Shown: in pieces, positions 1 to 7,732 of the stretch | Layout: each line of letters opens with the position of its first letter | Numbering within the stretch: the first letter of the stretch is position 1 | NCBI GenBank assembly: GCA_036770365.1 | Contig: DAIPJH010000004.1 | Location: 62,001-126,000, forward strand | Reading direction: 5' to 3' | Source of the DNA: DAIPJH01 sp036770365 | GTDB lineage: Bacteria; Pseudomonadota; Alphaproteobacteria; Rickettsiales; UBA998 | DNA length: 64,000 bases | Program-made: the position numbers and the translations under genes | Notes under the pieces: model-generated | What the model was told of the DNA's origin: nothing | What the model saw: only the letters and a program-made list of their open reading frames with translations | Databases searched by the model: none

Positions 1-1
1 T

Positions 2-187
2 TCTGAGATTGCAGCAGTGGTCAACGAGCAGGCGTTTGATTATCTTGATGCTCCAGTGATGCGTGTGTGCGGTAAAGATGTGCCGCTTCCTTATGCAGCG
101 AATCTTGAAAAATTGGCACTTCCTCATGTGGAAGATATTGTTGAGGCAGCGCGCCAAGCGTGTTATCGCAATAAAAAGGCGGCATGA
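2..187 (+). CDS. pdhB: Pyruvate dehydrogenase E1 component, beta subunit (C-terminal end, partial)
   Basis: Only the last 61 codons are in the window; the gene enters from the left edge. The frame reads through residues such as EIAAVVNEQAFDYLDAPV, RVCGKDVPLPYA and LEKLALPHVEDIVEAA, the typical C-terminal transketolase-like domain of the E1-beta subunit, ending RNKKAA. E1-beta helps decarboxylate pyruvate and acetylate the E2 lipoyl arm. The stop codon overlaps the start of the next gene, and the E2 gene follows at 955, so this is the tail of a pdhABC-type operon. The identity is firm because of both the sequence and the neighbour; the bulk of the protein cannot be inspected. Confidence 0.9.
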   Translation, partial: SEIAAVVNEQAFDYLDAPVMRVCGKDVPLPYAANLEKLALPHVEDIVEAARQACYRNKKAA

Positions 188-930
188 TGTTTAAGCGTTT
201 ATTAGTTCTCGGATTTTGTCTTGTCGCTGCGCCCTATGTAGCGACGGCGGATGATGTGAAATTAGTGAGACATATAGATGTAACAGGTGAAGGTCGTTTG
301 CATGTCAAGCCTGATAAGGCAGATGTGCAGTTTACGGTGTTTGCAGAGCATAAAGAACTACAACAAGCCAAGAAGATGGCAGATGAGAAGTTAGCCTCTG
401 TTTTGGTAATACTTACCAAGCTTGGTATTGCAAAGGGTGATATCCAAAATAACTATAGTTCTATTATGCCGCGCTATCGTTATGAATCTACCGTGGTGAG
501 TAGTTATGGTTCGGGAAAACAGATTTTCGAAGCCTATGAAGCGCAATATGCGATTACGGTGATAATTAAAAAATTGGATTTGGTCGGCGTGGTGCTTCAG
601 AAGCTTACAGAAGCGGGTATTGACCGTGTTGGTAATGTGCAGTACGGCTTGTTGGATGAGCGTCCTACTAAAGAAAAAGCACTGACTGAAGCGATAGAGC
701 ATGCTAAACGCAAGGCAGATATTGTGGCAAAAGCGATGGCTGTGGAAGTGGGAGAGGTGATTTCTTTCACCGAGTCTGGCGTACAATTTAATCCTATGCC
801 AATGGTGGTTTCAGGTATGGCGAATAAAATGATGGCGTCTGATTCGGCAATGGTATCGAATATAGCACCGCCAGTAGGGGATATTGAAGTGACGCAATCT
901 GTGTCAGTGAGTTATGGAATTAAAGAATAG
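184..930 (+). CDS. SIMPL (DUF541) domain periplasmic protein
   Basis: A 248-residue protein with an N-terminal signal peptide (MMFKRLLVLGF then a hydrophobic run, likely cleavage after VATA). The mature part has the SIMPL/DUF541 pattern: ITVTGEG-like opening (IDVTGEGRLHVKPDKADV), LQKLTEAGIDRVGNVQYGL and a terminal beta strand VTQSVSVSYGIKE. SIMPL proteins are exported or periplasmic and their biochemical role is poorly defined. The start may be the ATG at 184, which overlaps the pdhB stop, or the ATG at 187. It lies between the E1-beta and E2 genes of pyruvate dehydrogenase, 24 bp before pdhC, so it is very likely cotranscribed with a metabolic operon to which it has no known functional link. 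Confidence 0.88.
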   Translation: MMFKRLLVLGFCLVAAPYVATADDVKLVRHIDVTGEGRLHVKPDKADVQFTVFAEHKELQQAKKMADEKLASVLVILTKLGIAKGDIQNNYSSIMPRYRYESTVVSSYGSGKQIFEAYEAQYAITVIIKKLDLVGVVLQKLTEAGIDRVGNVQYGLLDERPTKEKALTEAIEHAKRKADIVAKAMAVEVGEVISFTESGVQFNPMPMVVSGMANKMMASDSAMVSNIAPPVGDIEVTQSVSVSYGIKE

Positions 931-954
931 AAATATAAGGTTACGGAGTAAGTT

Positions 955-2220
955 ATGCCTATTGAAGTATTGATGCCTGCATTATCGCCGACCATGACTG
1001 AGGGAAACCTTGCAAAATGGATTAAAAAAGAAGGTGATAAAGTTAAATCTGGCGAGGTGTTGTGCGAGATTGAAACCGACAAAGCGACAATGGAAGTCGA
1101 AGCGGTAGATGAAGGTGTGCTTGGTAAAATTCTTGTTGCTGAGGGTTCACAAAATGTGGCGGTCAATAGCTTGATCGCATTACTGCTCGATGATGGTGAA
1201 GATAAGGCTGCGCTTGAAGGTTACTCGGCGAAAGCGGCTGCGCCTAATGCGGCCGCGCCAGTGGCGGCAGTATCCGCTCCTCCGGCTACGGCGACAGCTC
1301 CAGTAGTAACCGCTTCTTCTGGTGAGCGCGTGTTTGCGACCCCACTCGCTAAAGTCGTTGCCGCGCAAGAAGGCGTGGATTTATCGAAAGTACAAGGTAC
1401 AGGCCCTCATGGTCGTATCGTGAAGGATGATGTGAAAGATGCACTTGCTGGCGGCGGCGCAAAAGCTGTTTCAGCAAAGCCTGTGGCGGTATCGGTTGGT
1501 CGTAATCCTGTGGTGTTTACAGAGATTCCAAACAACATGATGCGTAAAACCATTGCGAAGCGTTTGACAGAATCCAAACAACAAGTGCCGCATTTTTATT
1601 TGTCGATTGATGTCGAACTTGATCAATTGTTGGCGGCGCGTGCGCGGATGAACGCGGCGGCAGAAGCGGCGGCTGGTAAAGCTGGTACGCCTGCTTATAA
1701 GCTTTCTGTGAATGATATTATCATCAAAGCAGTGGCGATGGGGTTGCGTGATGTGCCTGCGGCGAATGCTTCATGGACGGATGCAGCGATTCAGCAATAT
1801 AATAACGTTGATGTGTCGGTGGCGGTTGCGCTTGATGGCGGTTTGATTACACCAATCGTGAAGAATGCAGATCAGAAATCGCTTGGCACTATTTCTAATG
1901 AAATGAAGGATTTGATTGTGCGCGCACGTGCGGGCAAGCTTGCGCCTGAGGAGTTCCAAGGGGGTGGTTTCAGCATCTCAAATCTTGGGATGTATGGCAT
2001 CAAAAACTTCAACGCGATTGTGAATCCGCCGCAAGGGTGTATCTTGGCAATTGGTGCAGGTGAAGAGCGCGTTGTCGTGAAAAAAGGTGAGTTTAAAGCT
2101 GTGAATGCAATGACGGTTACCCTTTCATGCGATCACCGCGTGGTGGACGGTGCCGTGGGTGCGGAATTCTTAGGTGCATTCAAGCGTTATATTGAAGATC
2201 CTGTGATGATGGTAGTTTAG
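955..2220 (+). CDS. pdhC: Pyruvate dehydrogenase E2, dihydrolipoamide acetyltransferase
   Basis: A 421-residue acyltransferase that takes the acetyl group from E1 on its lipoyl arm and passes it to CoA. Domains in order: one lipoyl domain (about 1-78) with the lipoylated Lys43 in ETDKATMEVEA; an Ala/Pro-rich flexible linker; the E3/E1-binding domain (about 125-163, ATPLAKVVAAQ and GTGPHGRIVKDDV); the catalytic core (about 190-421) with the active-site motif DHRVVDG, His394 and Asp398. A Shine-Dalgarno-like GGAG lies just before the ATG. A single lipoyl domain is usual for alphaproteobacterial E2. A terminator hairpin follows at 2282-2318. The lipoyl synthase that would furnish its cofactor is at 6196-7104. 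Confidence 0.97.
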   Translation: MPIEVLMPALSPTMTEGNLAKWIKKEGDKVKSGEVLCEIETDKATMEVEAVDEGVLGKILVAEGSQNVAVNSLIALLLDDGEDKAALEGYSAKAAAPNAAAPVAAVSAPPATATAPVVTASSGERVFATPLAKVVAAQEGVDLSKVQGTGPHGRIVKDDVKDALAGGGAKAVSAKPVAVSVGRNPVVFTEIPNNMMRKTIAKRLTESKQQVPHFYLSIDVELDQLLAARARMNAAAEAAAGKAGTPAYKLSVNDIIIKAVAMGLRDVPAANASWTDAAIQQYNNVDVSVAVALDGGLITPIVKNADQKSLGTISNEMKDLIVRARAGKLAPEEFQGGGFSISNLGMYGIKNFNAIVNPPQGCILAIGAGEERVVVKKGEFKAVNAMTVTLSCDHRVVDGAVGAEFLGAFKRYIEDPVMMVV

Positions 2221-2267
2221 CCATTTGTCGCTCGTCTTAGATAATATACGAACGACTAGCGGTGCAA

Positions 2268-3299
2268 TTAACTTCCCGAAGAAGGCAGCAAAACGCGCAT
2301 CGCGGTGCTGCCTTTTTTGCTGTGTAGAAGTTCGATAACACCTCCGTGGTCGCTGGTGATCTTGGCCGCAATGGTAAGTCCTAAACCGTTGCCATCTTTT
2401 TTGGTGGTGACGTAAGGGTCGAAGAGGGTGGGTTGAAGTTCTGGTGAGATGCCTGTGCCGTTATCTATGATCGTGATGGCGATCGGGATAATGCGTTGCC
2501 CGTCGCGGCGTAGGCGGATGTCTGGTGGGCAGGATGTGCTGATAATAAGATGAGCATTTTCATTATATTCAATAGCCTCAATGGCATTTTTCATCAAGTT
2601 AATGAAAAGTTGTACTAGCGTTTCTTTTTGCCCTGATAACAGTGGCAGCGAGGGGTCAAAACGTTCTTCGATGGTGATTTTTCCAATGGTTTTCGGATTA
2701 AGGCTGCGTTTTGCTTCATGCAAAATTTCATGAATATTGATAAGGTCGCGTTTATCACTTGGACTGTGATTCAGAAATGCTACACGTTCTAAAGTGGTAC
2801 AGATGCGGTCGCTTTCGCGGATAATCAAGCTGGTGAGTTCTTTGGTTTCTGGTGATTCACCTTCGAGCAGCTGCGCCGCGCCGCGAATGGAAGCAAGCGG
2901 GTTTTTGATCTCATGGGCGAGCATGTCGGTCATGAGTGCTGCGCGTTTGGCAACATGTTGTTGTGCGACCAGCTTTTCCATGCCCTCCATTCCAGAGAGT
3001 ATATCAAATAAGATCATCACTTCGTTCTCTGCCACAGGAAAGAGTGTTATGTGGGCGCGCAGGGTGGGTTTTCCTTTGAGATTGAAAGAAAAATCATAGG
3101 CTTTTAAGGTTGTGCCGTGTCGAAATGCATCGCTGACAAAACGCGTGATTTCATCGCTTGGGTCAAACACTTCATATAGCGACAGACCTGTTATTTCACC
3201 GAGAAGACGTGCGGTATGATGGTTGATGGTGTGGACATGGTAATCCCGCGTTAGTGTGAGAATAGCAAAGGGAAGGATTTCCTCAAGCGCAGTAGTCAT
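2268..3299 (-). CDS. ntrB: NtrB-type nitrogen regulation sensor histidine kinase
   Basis: A 343-residue soluble kinase with an N-terminal PAS domain (about 1-110) and a HisKA domain with the phospho-accepting His near residue 129 in LAHEIKNPLASIRGAAQ. The HATPase domain has an N box (NLMKNAIEAIE), G1 (IIDNGTGI) and G2 (GNGLGLTIAAKI). No transmembrane segment is seen. The ATG at 3299 overlaps the dusB end by 17 bp, and the same dusB/nifR3-ntrB order is well known in Alphaproteobacteria. NtrB phosphorylates NtrC according to PII signals. Here, however, ntrC does not follow: the next gene downstream is the convergent pdhC. The frame stays open upstream to 3383, but the PAS domain starts only after Met at 3299. 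Confidence 0.88.
   Translation of the reverse strand: MTTALEEILPFAILTLTRDYHVHTINHHTARLLGEITGLSLYEVFDPSDEITRFVSDAFRHGTTLKAYDFSFNLKGKPTLRAHITLFPVAENEVMILFDILSGMEGMEKLVAQQHVAKRAALMTDMLAHEIKNPLASIRGAAQLLEGESPETKELTSLIIRESDRICTTLERVAFLNHSPSDKRDLINIHEILHEAKRSLNPKTIGKITIEERFDPSLPLLSGQKETLVQLFINLMKNAIEAIEYNENAHLIISTSCPPDIRLRRDGQRIIPIAITIIDNGTGISPELQPTLFDPYVTTKKDGNGLGLTIAAKITSDHGGVIELLHSKKGSTAMRVLLPSSGS
2282..2318 (+). terminator. Rho-independent terminator of the pdh operon, lying inside the ntrB coding end
   Basis: A GC-rich hairpin with arms AAGGCAGCA and TGCTGCCTT encloses a second CGCG/CGCG stem, followed directly by a run of six T on the plus strand. It sits about 60 bp after the pdhC stop. It overlaps the last codons of the convergent ntrB gene, so the same bases encode the NtrB C-terminus on the minus strand. 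Confidence 0.7.
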
Positions 3300-4308
3300 C
3301 TTCGCCCGTGTCCATTGCTTCATCAGCCTCGTGCGATTCAAAAGAATGAAGAAAAAATTCGCGTGAGAGGTTTCGTACTTCATCTTGATTATTCAGTGTG
3401 TTGACCGTGCGGCGATATTCAGCCGAACCATGTAATCCGTGTGAATACCAGCCAAGATGTTTACGTGCAACACGCATGCCGCCGTCACCTTCGTAATGTT
3501 CAATCATTGCGTCATAATGACTTAGCACAATGTTTAAAAGTTCTGCGCCTTGTGGCTTTTCAGGAATGGGGTTGCCTGCAATATGGGCGGCGGCTTGTGC
3601 CAAGAACCAAGGACGACCATAACTTCCGCGCCCAATCATTACGCCGTCCGCGCCTGACTGTGAGAGTGCGTCATCCACATCTTTAAGTGTGGTGATGTCA
3701 CCATTGACAATTACGGGAATTTTGATAGCGTCTTTGACGCTGCGTACAAATTCCCAATCTGCTGAGCCTTTATACATTTGGCAGCGTGTGCGCCCGTGAA
3801 TGGTAATCATTTGGATGCCTAAATCTTCAGCGATTTTGGCGAGGCGGGGGGCGTTGAGTGAGTTGCTATCCCAGCCCATACGCATTTTGAGTGTAACGGG
3901 AATTGTGACTGCTTTAACGGTTGCTTCTAAGATTTTTGCGGCGAGTGGTTCATCACGCATCAGTGCAGAGCCAGCGTAAGAATTAACGACTTTTTTGACA
4001 GGGCAGCCAAAATTGATGTCTATGATGTCTGCGCCTAAATCCTCGTTGAGTTTGGCTGCTTCGCCCATGACTTCGGGGTCACAGCCGGCAAGTTGGATAT
4101 TTTTAGGATAGACTCCATCATCGTGGCGCGCCATGCGCATTGTATTGCGCGTTTGTAAGAGCATTGCGCGGCTGGCAATCATCTCAGATACAACCATGCC
4201 TGCACCGAATCCTGCGACTAAGCGGCGGAAAGGTAGATCTGACACGCCTGTCATGGGAGCTAAGATGGCGTTGTTTTCGAGTGTGATATTACCGATGCGA
4301 ATGGTCAT
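3283..4308 (-). CDS. dusB: tRNA-dihydrouridine synthase B (NifR3 family)
   Basis: A 341-residue flavoenzyme that reduces uridines in the tRNA D-loop. The N-terminal TIM barrel has LAPMTGVSDLPFRRL (FMN binding), the catalytic cysteine region NFGCPVKKVVNSYAGSALM, the tRNA/FMN-contact TIHGRTRCQMYKG and the phosphate loop GADGVMIGRGSYGRPW; a helical C-terminal domain follows. Length and motifs match DusB. The gene overlaps ntrB downstream by 17 bp, the classical nifR3-ntrB layout. Immediately upstream is the AGTTATG tandem repeat and the scaffold gap, so the promoter region is partly missing. Confidence 0.95.
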   Translation of the reverse strand: MTIRIGNITLENNAILAPMTGVSDLPFRRLVAGFGAGMVVSEMIASRAMLLQTRNTMRMARHDDGVYPKNIQLAGCDPEVMGEAAKLNEDLGADIIDINFGCPVKKVVNSYAGSALMRDEPLAAKILEATVKAVTIPVTLKMRMGWDSNSLNAPRLAKIAEDLGIQMITIHGRTRCQMYKGSADWEFVRSVKDAIKIPVIVNGDITTLKDVDDALSQSGADGVMIGRGSYGRPWFLAQAAAHIAGNPIPEKPQGAELLNIVLSHYDAMIEHYEGDGGMRVARKHLGWYSHGLHGSAEYRRTVNTLNNQDEVRNLSREFFLHSFESHEADEAMDTGEDDYCA

Positions 4309-4316
4309 TGTTTCAT

Positions 4317-4377
4317 TATGAGTTATGAGTTATGAGTTATGAGTTATGAGTTATGAGTTATGAGTTATGAGTTATGA
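4317..4377. repeat. 7-bp tandem repeat (ATGAGTT)n running into the gap
   Basis: The heptamer ATGAGTT is repeated without error about 8.7 times and then breaks off at the N run, so the true copy number is unknown. It starts 9 bp upstream of the dusB start codon. Such short perfect arrays often break short-read assembly, which would explain the gap. Confidence 0.95.
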
Positions 4378-4477
4378 NNNNNNNNNNNNNNNNNNNNNNN
4401 NNNNNNNNNNNNNNNNNNNNNNNNNNNNNNNNNNNNNNNNNNNNNNNNNNNNNNNNNNNNNNNNNNNNNNNNNNNNN
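4378..4477. other. Assembly gap, 100 N
   Basis: Exactly 100 consecutive N, the conventional placeholder for a scaffold gap of unknown length. About 60 bp of AT-rich sequence follow before ispDF, with no repeat copy on that side. Content of the gap cannot be inferred. Confidence 0.99.
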
Positions 4478-4538
4478 GTGCATTGTACTGACGACTAGTA
4501 ACTGGCAACTTATAACTAATCAGGGGCTTTTACGTTAA

Positions 4539-5765
4539 ATGGCGCGAAAAATCAATGGTAAACCAAGTAATGTGGCGATTGTTGTGGTGGCCGCGGGAAT
4601 TGGTGCGCGTATGGGCGGTGATGTTCCGAAACAATATCATGATCTTGGTGGGCGTGCAGTGATGCTACGAACATTAGATGCGCTGCGCGTGGCTTTACCT
4701 GAAGCACCGATTTTTTTGGTGGTTCATTCTGATTATGAACAAAAAGCGCGGGTTTTGCTGGGCGAGTCTGATGTGACATTGGTGTATGGTGGAGCAACGC
4801 GTGCGCAGAGTGTGTTTTTTGGATTGCAAGCGATTGCAAAGCAAAAGAAAAAGCCTGATATCGTGCTGGTGCATGACGTGGCGCGTCCGTTTGTTTCACC
4901 AGAGATGGTTATGCGGTTGCTGGCGACACTCGCAGCGCATCCAAACGCAATGGTGATTCCTGCACTTTCTGTAAGTGATAGCGTGAAGATAGTTGAAGGT
5001 GAATTGGTGTGTGGTGTCGTTGAGCGCGATACGCTCAAGTTGGTGCAAACACCGCAAGTGGCTGCGTTCCCTTTGTTGTTGGCTGCACATGAAGCAGCAA
5101 GCAAATCAAGTGTTTTAGATGTATGCACCGACGATGCTTCAGTCATGGCTTCGCAAGGGTATCATGTGGTGTGGGTTGAGGGAGATGTGCAGAATATGAA
5201 GTTGACAACACCAGAAGATTTTACGCGGGCATCACAAATTTTTGCTGCGCATCACGCACCGCGTGTAGGTATGGGCTATGATGTTCATCAGTTTGAAACC
5301 CATGCAGCAACCACACCGCTGGGTCAGCAAGTCATTATGCTTGGCGGCATTGCCATTCCGTTTGAGCGCAAACTTAAGGGGCATTCGGACGCGGATGTGG
5401 TGCTGCATGCGGTGGTGGATGCGCTGCTGGGAGCGATAGGTGCAGGCGATATTGGTCTACATTTTCCCCCATCCGACATAAAATGGCGAAATGCTGATTC
5501 GGCGATGTTTGTGGCTGAGGCTGTTCGGTTGATGGAAGAGCGCGGCGGGCGACTGGAAAATCTCGATGTGACCTATATTGGTGAAGTGCCAAAAATTGGG
5601 ATATATCGTGAAGCGATGCAAACGCGGATTGCAGGGTTAGTCGGTGTGTCGCCGCAACGGGTGAATGTCAAGGCAACCACAACGGAGCGATTAGGTTTTA
5701 CGGGGCGTGAAGAAGGTGCGGCAGCGCAAGCGGTAGCGTTGGTGATGATGCCTACGCATTTTTAG
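4539..5765 (+). CDS. ispDF: Bifunctional IspD/IspF isoprenoid enzyme
   Basis: A 408-residue fusion of two enzymes of the non-mevalonate isoprenoid pathway. Residues about 10-235 are IspD, 2-C-methyl-D-erythritol 4-phosphate cytidylyltransferase, with the nucleotide-binding AAGIGARMGGDVPKQY, VHDVARPFV and TPQVAAFP. Residues about 243-408 are IspF, 2-C-methyl-D-erythritol 2,4-cyclodiphosphate synthase, with the metal-binding GYDVHQF and GHSDADVVLHAVVDALLGA, then KATTTERLGFTGREEG. The fusion is typical of Alphaproteobacteria. The gene ends 14 bp inside the convergent RatA/Coq10-type gene. Its upstream region is interrupted by the scaffold gap. Confidence 0.97.
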   Translation: MARKINGKPSNVAIVVVAAGIGARMGGDVPKQYHDLGGRAVMLRTLDALRVALPEAPIFLVVHSDYEQKARVLLGESDVTLVYGGATRAQSVFFGLQAIAKQKKKPDIVLVHDVARPFVSPEMVMRLLATLAAHPNAMVIPALSVSDSVKIVEGELVCGVVERDTLKLVQTPQVAAFPLLLAAHEAASKSSVLDVCTDDASVMASQGYHVVWVEGDVQNMKLTTPEDFTRASQIFAAHHAPRVGMGYDVHQFETHAATTPLGQQVIMLGGIAIPFERKLKGHSDADVVLHAVVDALLGAIGAGDIGLHFPPSDIKWRNADSAMFVAEAVRLMEERGGRLENLDVTYIGEVPKIGIYREAMQTRIAGLVGVSPQRVNVKATTTERLGFTGREEGAAAQAVALVMMPTHF

Positions 5766-6195
5766 GTTCGCCATAAAGCGCATGCGCACGCGTTACGAAT
5801 GCAGCCGTCATTTTTTCTACTGCCTTATGATACAGTTTGCCGATAACCGCTTCGAGCAAACGTGAGCGAAAGTGGAACTCAAGCGAGAAGAAAATCTCGG
5901 TGCCGTCTTCGATTTCTTTGAATTGCCATAGTGTGTTCAGCACTTCAAAAGGACCATTGATCTGGCGTACTTCGATGCGCGCTGGTTTTTCTAGTGTGAT
6001 GTGTGATGTGTAGGATTCGCGTAAATGATGAAATGAAATTACGAGTTCTGCATTCATGCTGTAATCCGTGCGTGAACTTACTCGCGCTGCTTTACACCAA
6101 GGAAGAAACTCAGGGTAACGCGCCACATCCTCTACCAGCTCAAAACATTGCGCAGGTGTGTAGGGCAGGGTGAGTGTTTCTTGGTGCTTGGGCAT
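5752..6195 (-). CDS. RatA/Coq10-type START-fold protein
   Basis: A 147-residue single-domain protein of the polyketide-cyclase/START superfamily. Family markers are the N-terminal LPYTPAQCFELVEDVARYPEFLPWCKAA, the central strands SYTSHITLEKPARIEV and GPFEVLNTLWQF, and the C-terminal helix ending VTRAHALYG. Bacterial relatives are annotated either as ubiquinone-binding Coq10 homologues or as the RatA toxin, which blocks ribosomal subunit association; sequence alone does not separate them. Its ATG directly abuts the lipA stop codon, and lipA followed by this gene is a common alphaproteobacterial order, so the two are probably cotranscribed. No antitoxin-like RatB gene is adjacent. Confidence 0.9.
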   Translation of the reverse strand: MPKHQETLTLPYTPAQCFELVEDVARYPEFLPWCKAARVSSRTDYSMNAELVISFHHLRESYTSHITLEKPARIEVRQINGPFEVLNTLWQFKEIEDGTEIFFSLEFHFRSRLLEAVIGKLYHKAVEKMTAAFVTRAHALYGEPKNA

Positions 6196-7104
6196 TTATT
6201 TTTTCTGCTTAGCTAATTTTTCTTCTCTTGCCATGCGCATCTTCTCGAAATCATCACCAGCATGGTAGGATGAACGTGTCATGGGAGATGCAGAGACCAT
6301 CAAAAATCCCTTGGAACGCGCCATTTTGGTATAATAGTCAAAAGTTTCAGGAGATACGTAGCGTTTGACTTCGGCGTGTTTGGGCGTAGGGCGGAGATAC
6401 TGTCCAATCGTGATAAAGTCTACTTCTGCACTACGCAGATCGTCCATTACTTGGATAACTTCTTCGTCGGTTTCACCAAGTCCTACCATAATACCTGATT
6501 TGGTGAACATGCTGGGGTCACGGTCTTTGACCGAGCGCAGCAGATGTAGCGAGTTAAAATAACGCGCACCCGGTCTGATGGTTTTATAGAGGCGCGGTAC
6601 GGTTTCAATGTTGTGGTTGAACACATCGGGTTTTGCGTCCACCACGATGTGCCATACATCGCCTTTTTTTAGAAAATCAGGTGTTAGAACTTCAATGGTG
6701 GTGTTGGGTGCTGCGTTGCGCAGTGCATGAATACAATGAGCAAAATGCTGTGCGCCGCCGTCAGCAAGGTCATCACGGTCAACAGAGGTCACTACGATAT
6801 GACGTAAGTTCATATTCTGCGCAGCTTTAGCAAGGTTCGCGGGTTCGTCGTCGTCCACTTTCATCGGTTTACCTGTTTTGACATTGCAAAAGGCGCAGGC
6901 GCGGGTACAGGTGTCGCCGAGAATCATCACAGTTGCGTGTTTCTTTTCCCAACATTCACCAATATTGGGGCAGGCGGCTTCTTCGCATACGGTATGCAGG
7001 TTTTTGTCACGCATCAGTTGGCGCGTGTTGTGATAGCCCTCAGACACAGGAGCTTTGACGCGAATCCAATCAGGTTTTTTGAGGGTGGTGGTTGTCGTGG
7101 TCAT
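6196..7104 (-). CDS. lipA: Lipoyl synthase
   Basis: A 302-residue radical-SAM enzyme that inserts two sulfurs into the protein-bound octanoyl chain to make lipoyl cofactor for pyruvate dehydrogenase E2 and related proteins. The auxiliary cluster cysteines are in CEEAACPNIGECW, the radical-SAM cluster in CTRACAFCNV (CxxxCxxC), and the conserved RSSYHAGD near the C-terminus supplies the serine ligand. The ATG at 7104 gives MTTTTTTLKKPDWIRVKAP, the usual N-terminal lipA pattern. Transcribed toward the RatA/Coq10-type gene with zero spacing and divergently from rpoZ. Confidence 0.97.
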   Translation of the reverse strand: MTTTTTTLKKPDWIRVKAPVSEGYHNTRQLMRDKNLHTVCEEAACPNIGECWEKKHATVMILGDTCTRACAFCNVKTGKPMKVDDDEPANLAKAAQNMNLRHIVVTSVDRDDLADGGAQHFAHCIHALRNAAPNTTIEVLTPDFLKKGDVWHIVVDAKPDVFNHNIETVPRLYKTIRPGARYFNSLHLLRSVKDRDPSMFTKSGIMVGLGETDEEVIQVMDDLRSAEVDFITIGQYLRPTPKHAEVKRYVSPETFDYYTKMARSKGFLMVSASPMTRSSYHAGDDFEKMRMAREEKLAKQKK

Positions 7105-7197
7105 GATGATACATCTTATTATGAAACGGATGTGTGACTCTTAACAAAATAACCCTGCAAAGTCATGGGTTTTTATGGGGTAGTGTAAAAGAAAAGA

Positions 7198-7226
7198 TTG
7201 CCTTTTACTTAGATTCGGGTTACAAG
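7198..7226 (+). promoter_or_regulatory. Candidate sigma-70-type promoter of rpoZ
   Basis: TTGCCT at 7198-7203 and TACAAG at 7221-7226 with a 17-bp spacer lie 45 bp before the rpoZ ATG. The -35 fits the TTGC-type core common in Alphaproteobacteria; the -10 is weak. Confidence 0.35.
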
Positions 7227-7270
7227 CCTTCTCTTTGTTGAAATAACCTGAATTTCGGGAGTGTTTGTGT

Positions 7271-7666
7271 ATGGCTCGTGTTACCGTTGAAGATTGCGTA
7301 GATAAAGTTCCTAACCGTTTTGAGTTGGTGATTTTTGCCGCACAACGTGCAAAGCAAATCGCTTCTGGTGCGCCGCTGACGGTGGATCGCGATAATGATA
7401 AAGATTCTGTGGTGTCGCTTCGTGAGATCGCAGAAGAGACCGTGAGTGTTGAAGTGCTTCGTGAAGAAAGTATTTCTGCTTGGCAGCGTCGCCACAAGGC
7501 TGAAGAGTTTGAGGCTGTACCTTTCGCGGGTGAGATGGAAGATGGCGCAAGCGCAGATCTTCGTCGCATGATGGAAGAAGAGAGCCAAAAAGCTGGTGTA
7601 GCGCGTGATGATGATATGCCAGAAGGTTTGTCGTTTTTAGATGAGAATGAAGAATTAGACGATTAG
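7271..7666 (+). CDS. rpoZ: RNA polymerase omega subunit
   Basis: A 131-residue protein beginning MARVTVEDCVDKVPNRFEL, the conserved omega N-terminus; the helix LVIFAAQRAKQI and DNDKDSVVSLREIAEETV complete the RNA polymerase binding core. The C-terminal half is acidic and poorly conserved, giving a length normal for alphaproteobacterial omega. The frame extends two codons upstream to a TTG at 7265, but the ATG at 7271 matches family starts. Omega aids assembly of the beta' subunit. In many Alphaproteobacteria rpoZ precedes the ppGpp synthetase gene; here a terminator and a convergent nitroreductase follow instead. Confidence 0.96.
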   Translation: MARVTVEDCVDKVPNRFELVIFAAQRAKQIASGAPLTVDRDNDKDSVVSLREIAEETVSVEVLREESISAWQRRHKAEEFEAVPFAGEMEDGASADLRRMMEEESQKAGVARDDDMPEGLSFLDENEELDD

Positions 7667-7689
7667 TACTCGTTATAAAAAATATAAAA

Positions 7690-7720
7690 ACCCACTGTTA
7701 TGATGACGGTGGGTTTTTTT
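7690..7720. terminator. Rho-independent terminator between rpoZ and the nitroreductase gene
   Basis: Arms ACCCAC and GTGGGT are extended inward by five pairs, two of them G-T, around a three-base loop, followed by seven T on the plus strand; a run of A precedes the hairpin, so it can also act on the minus strand. It lies 24 bp after rpoZ and 13 bp before the end of the convergent gene. Confidence 0.85.
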
Positions 7721-7732
7721 ATGTCTCATAGC

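Noticed and set aside
4317..4377. CRISPR-like array
   Set aside because: The units are 7 bp tandem repeats with no spacers; no cas genes are present.
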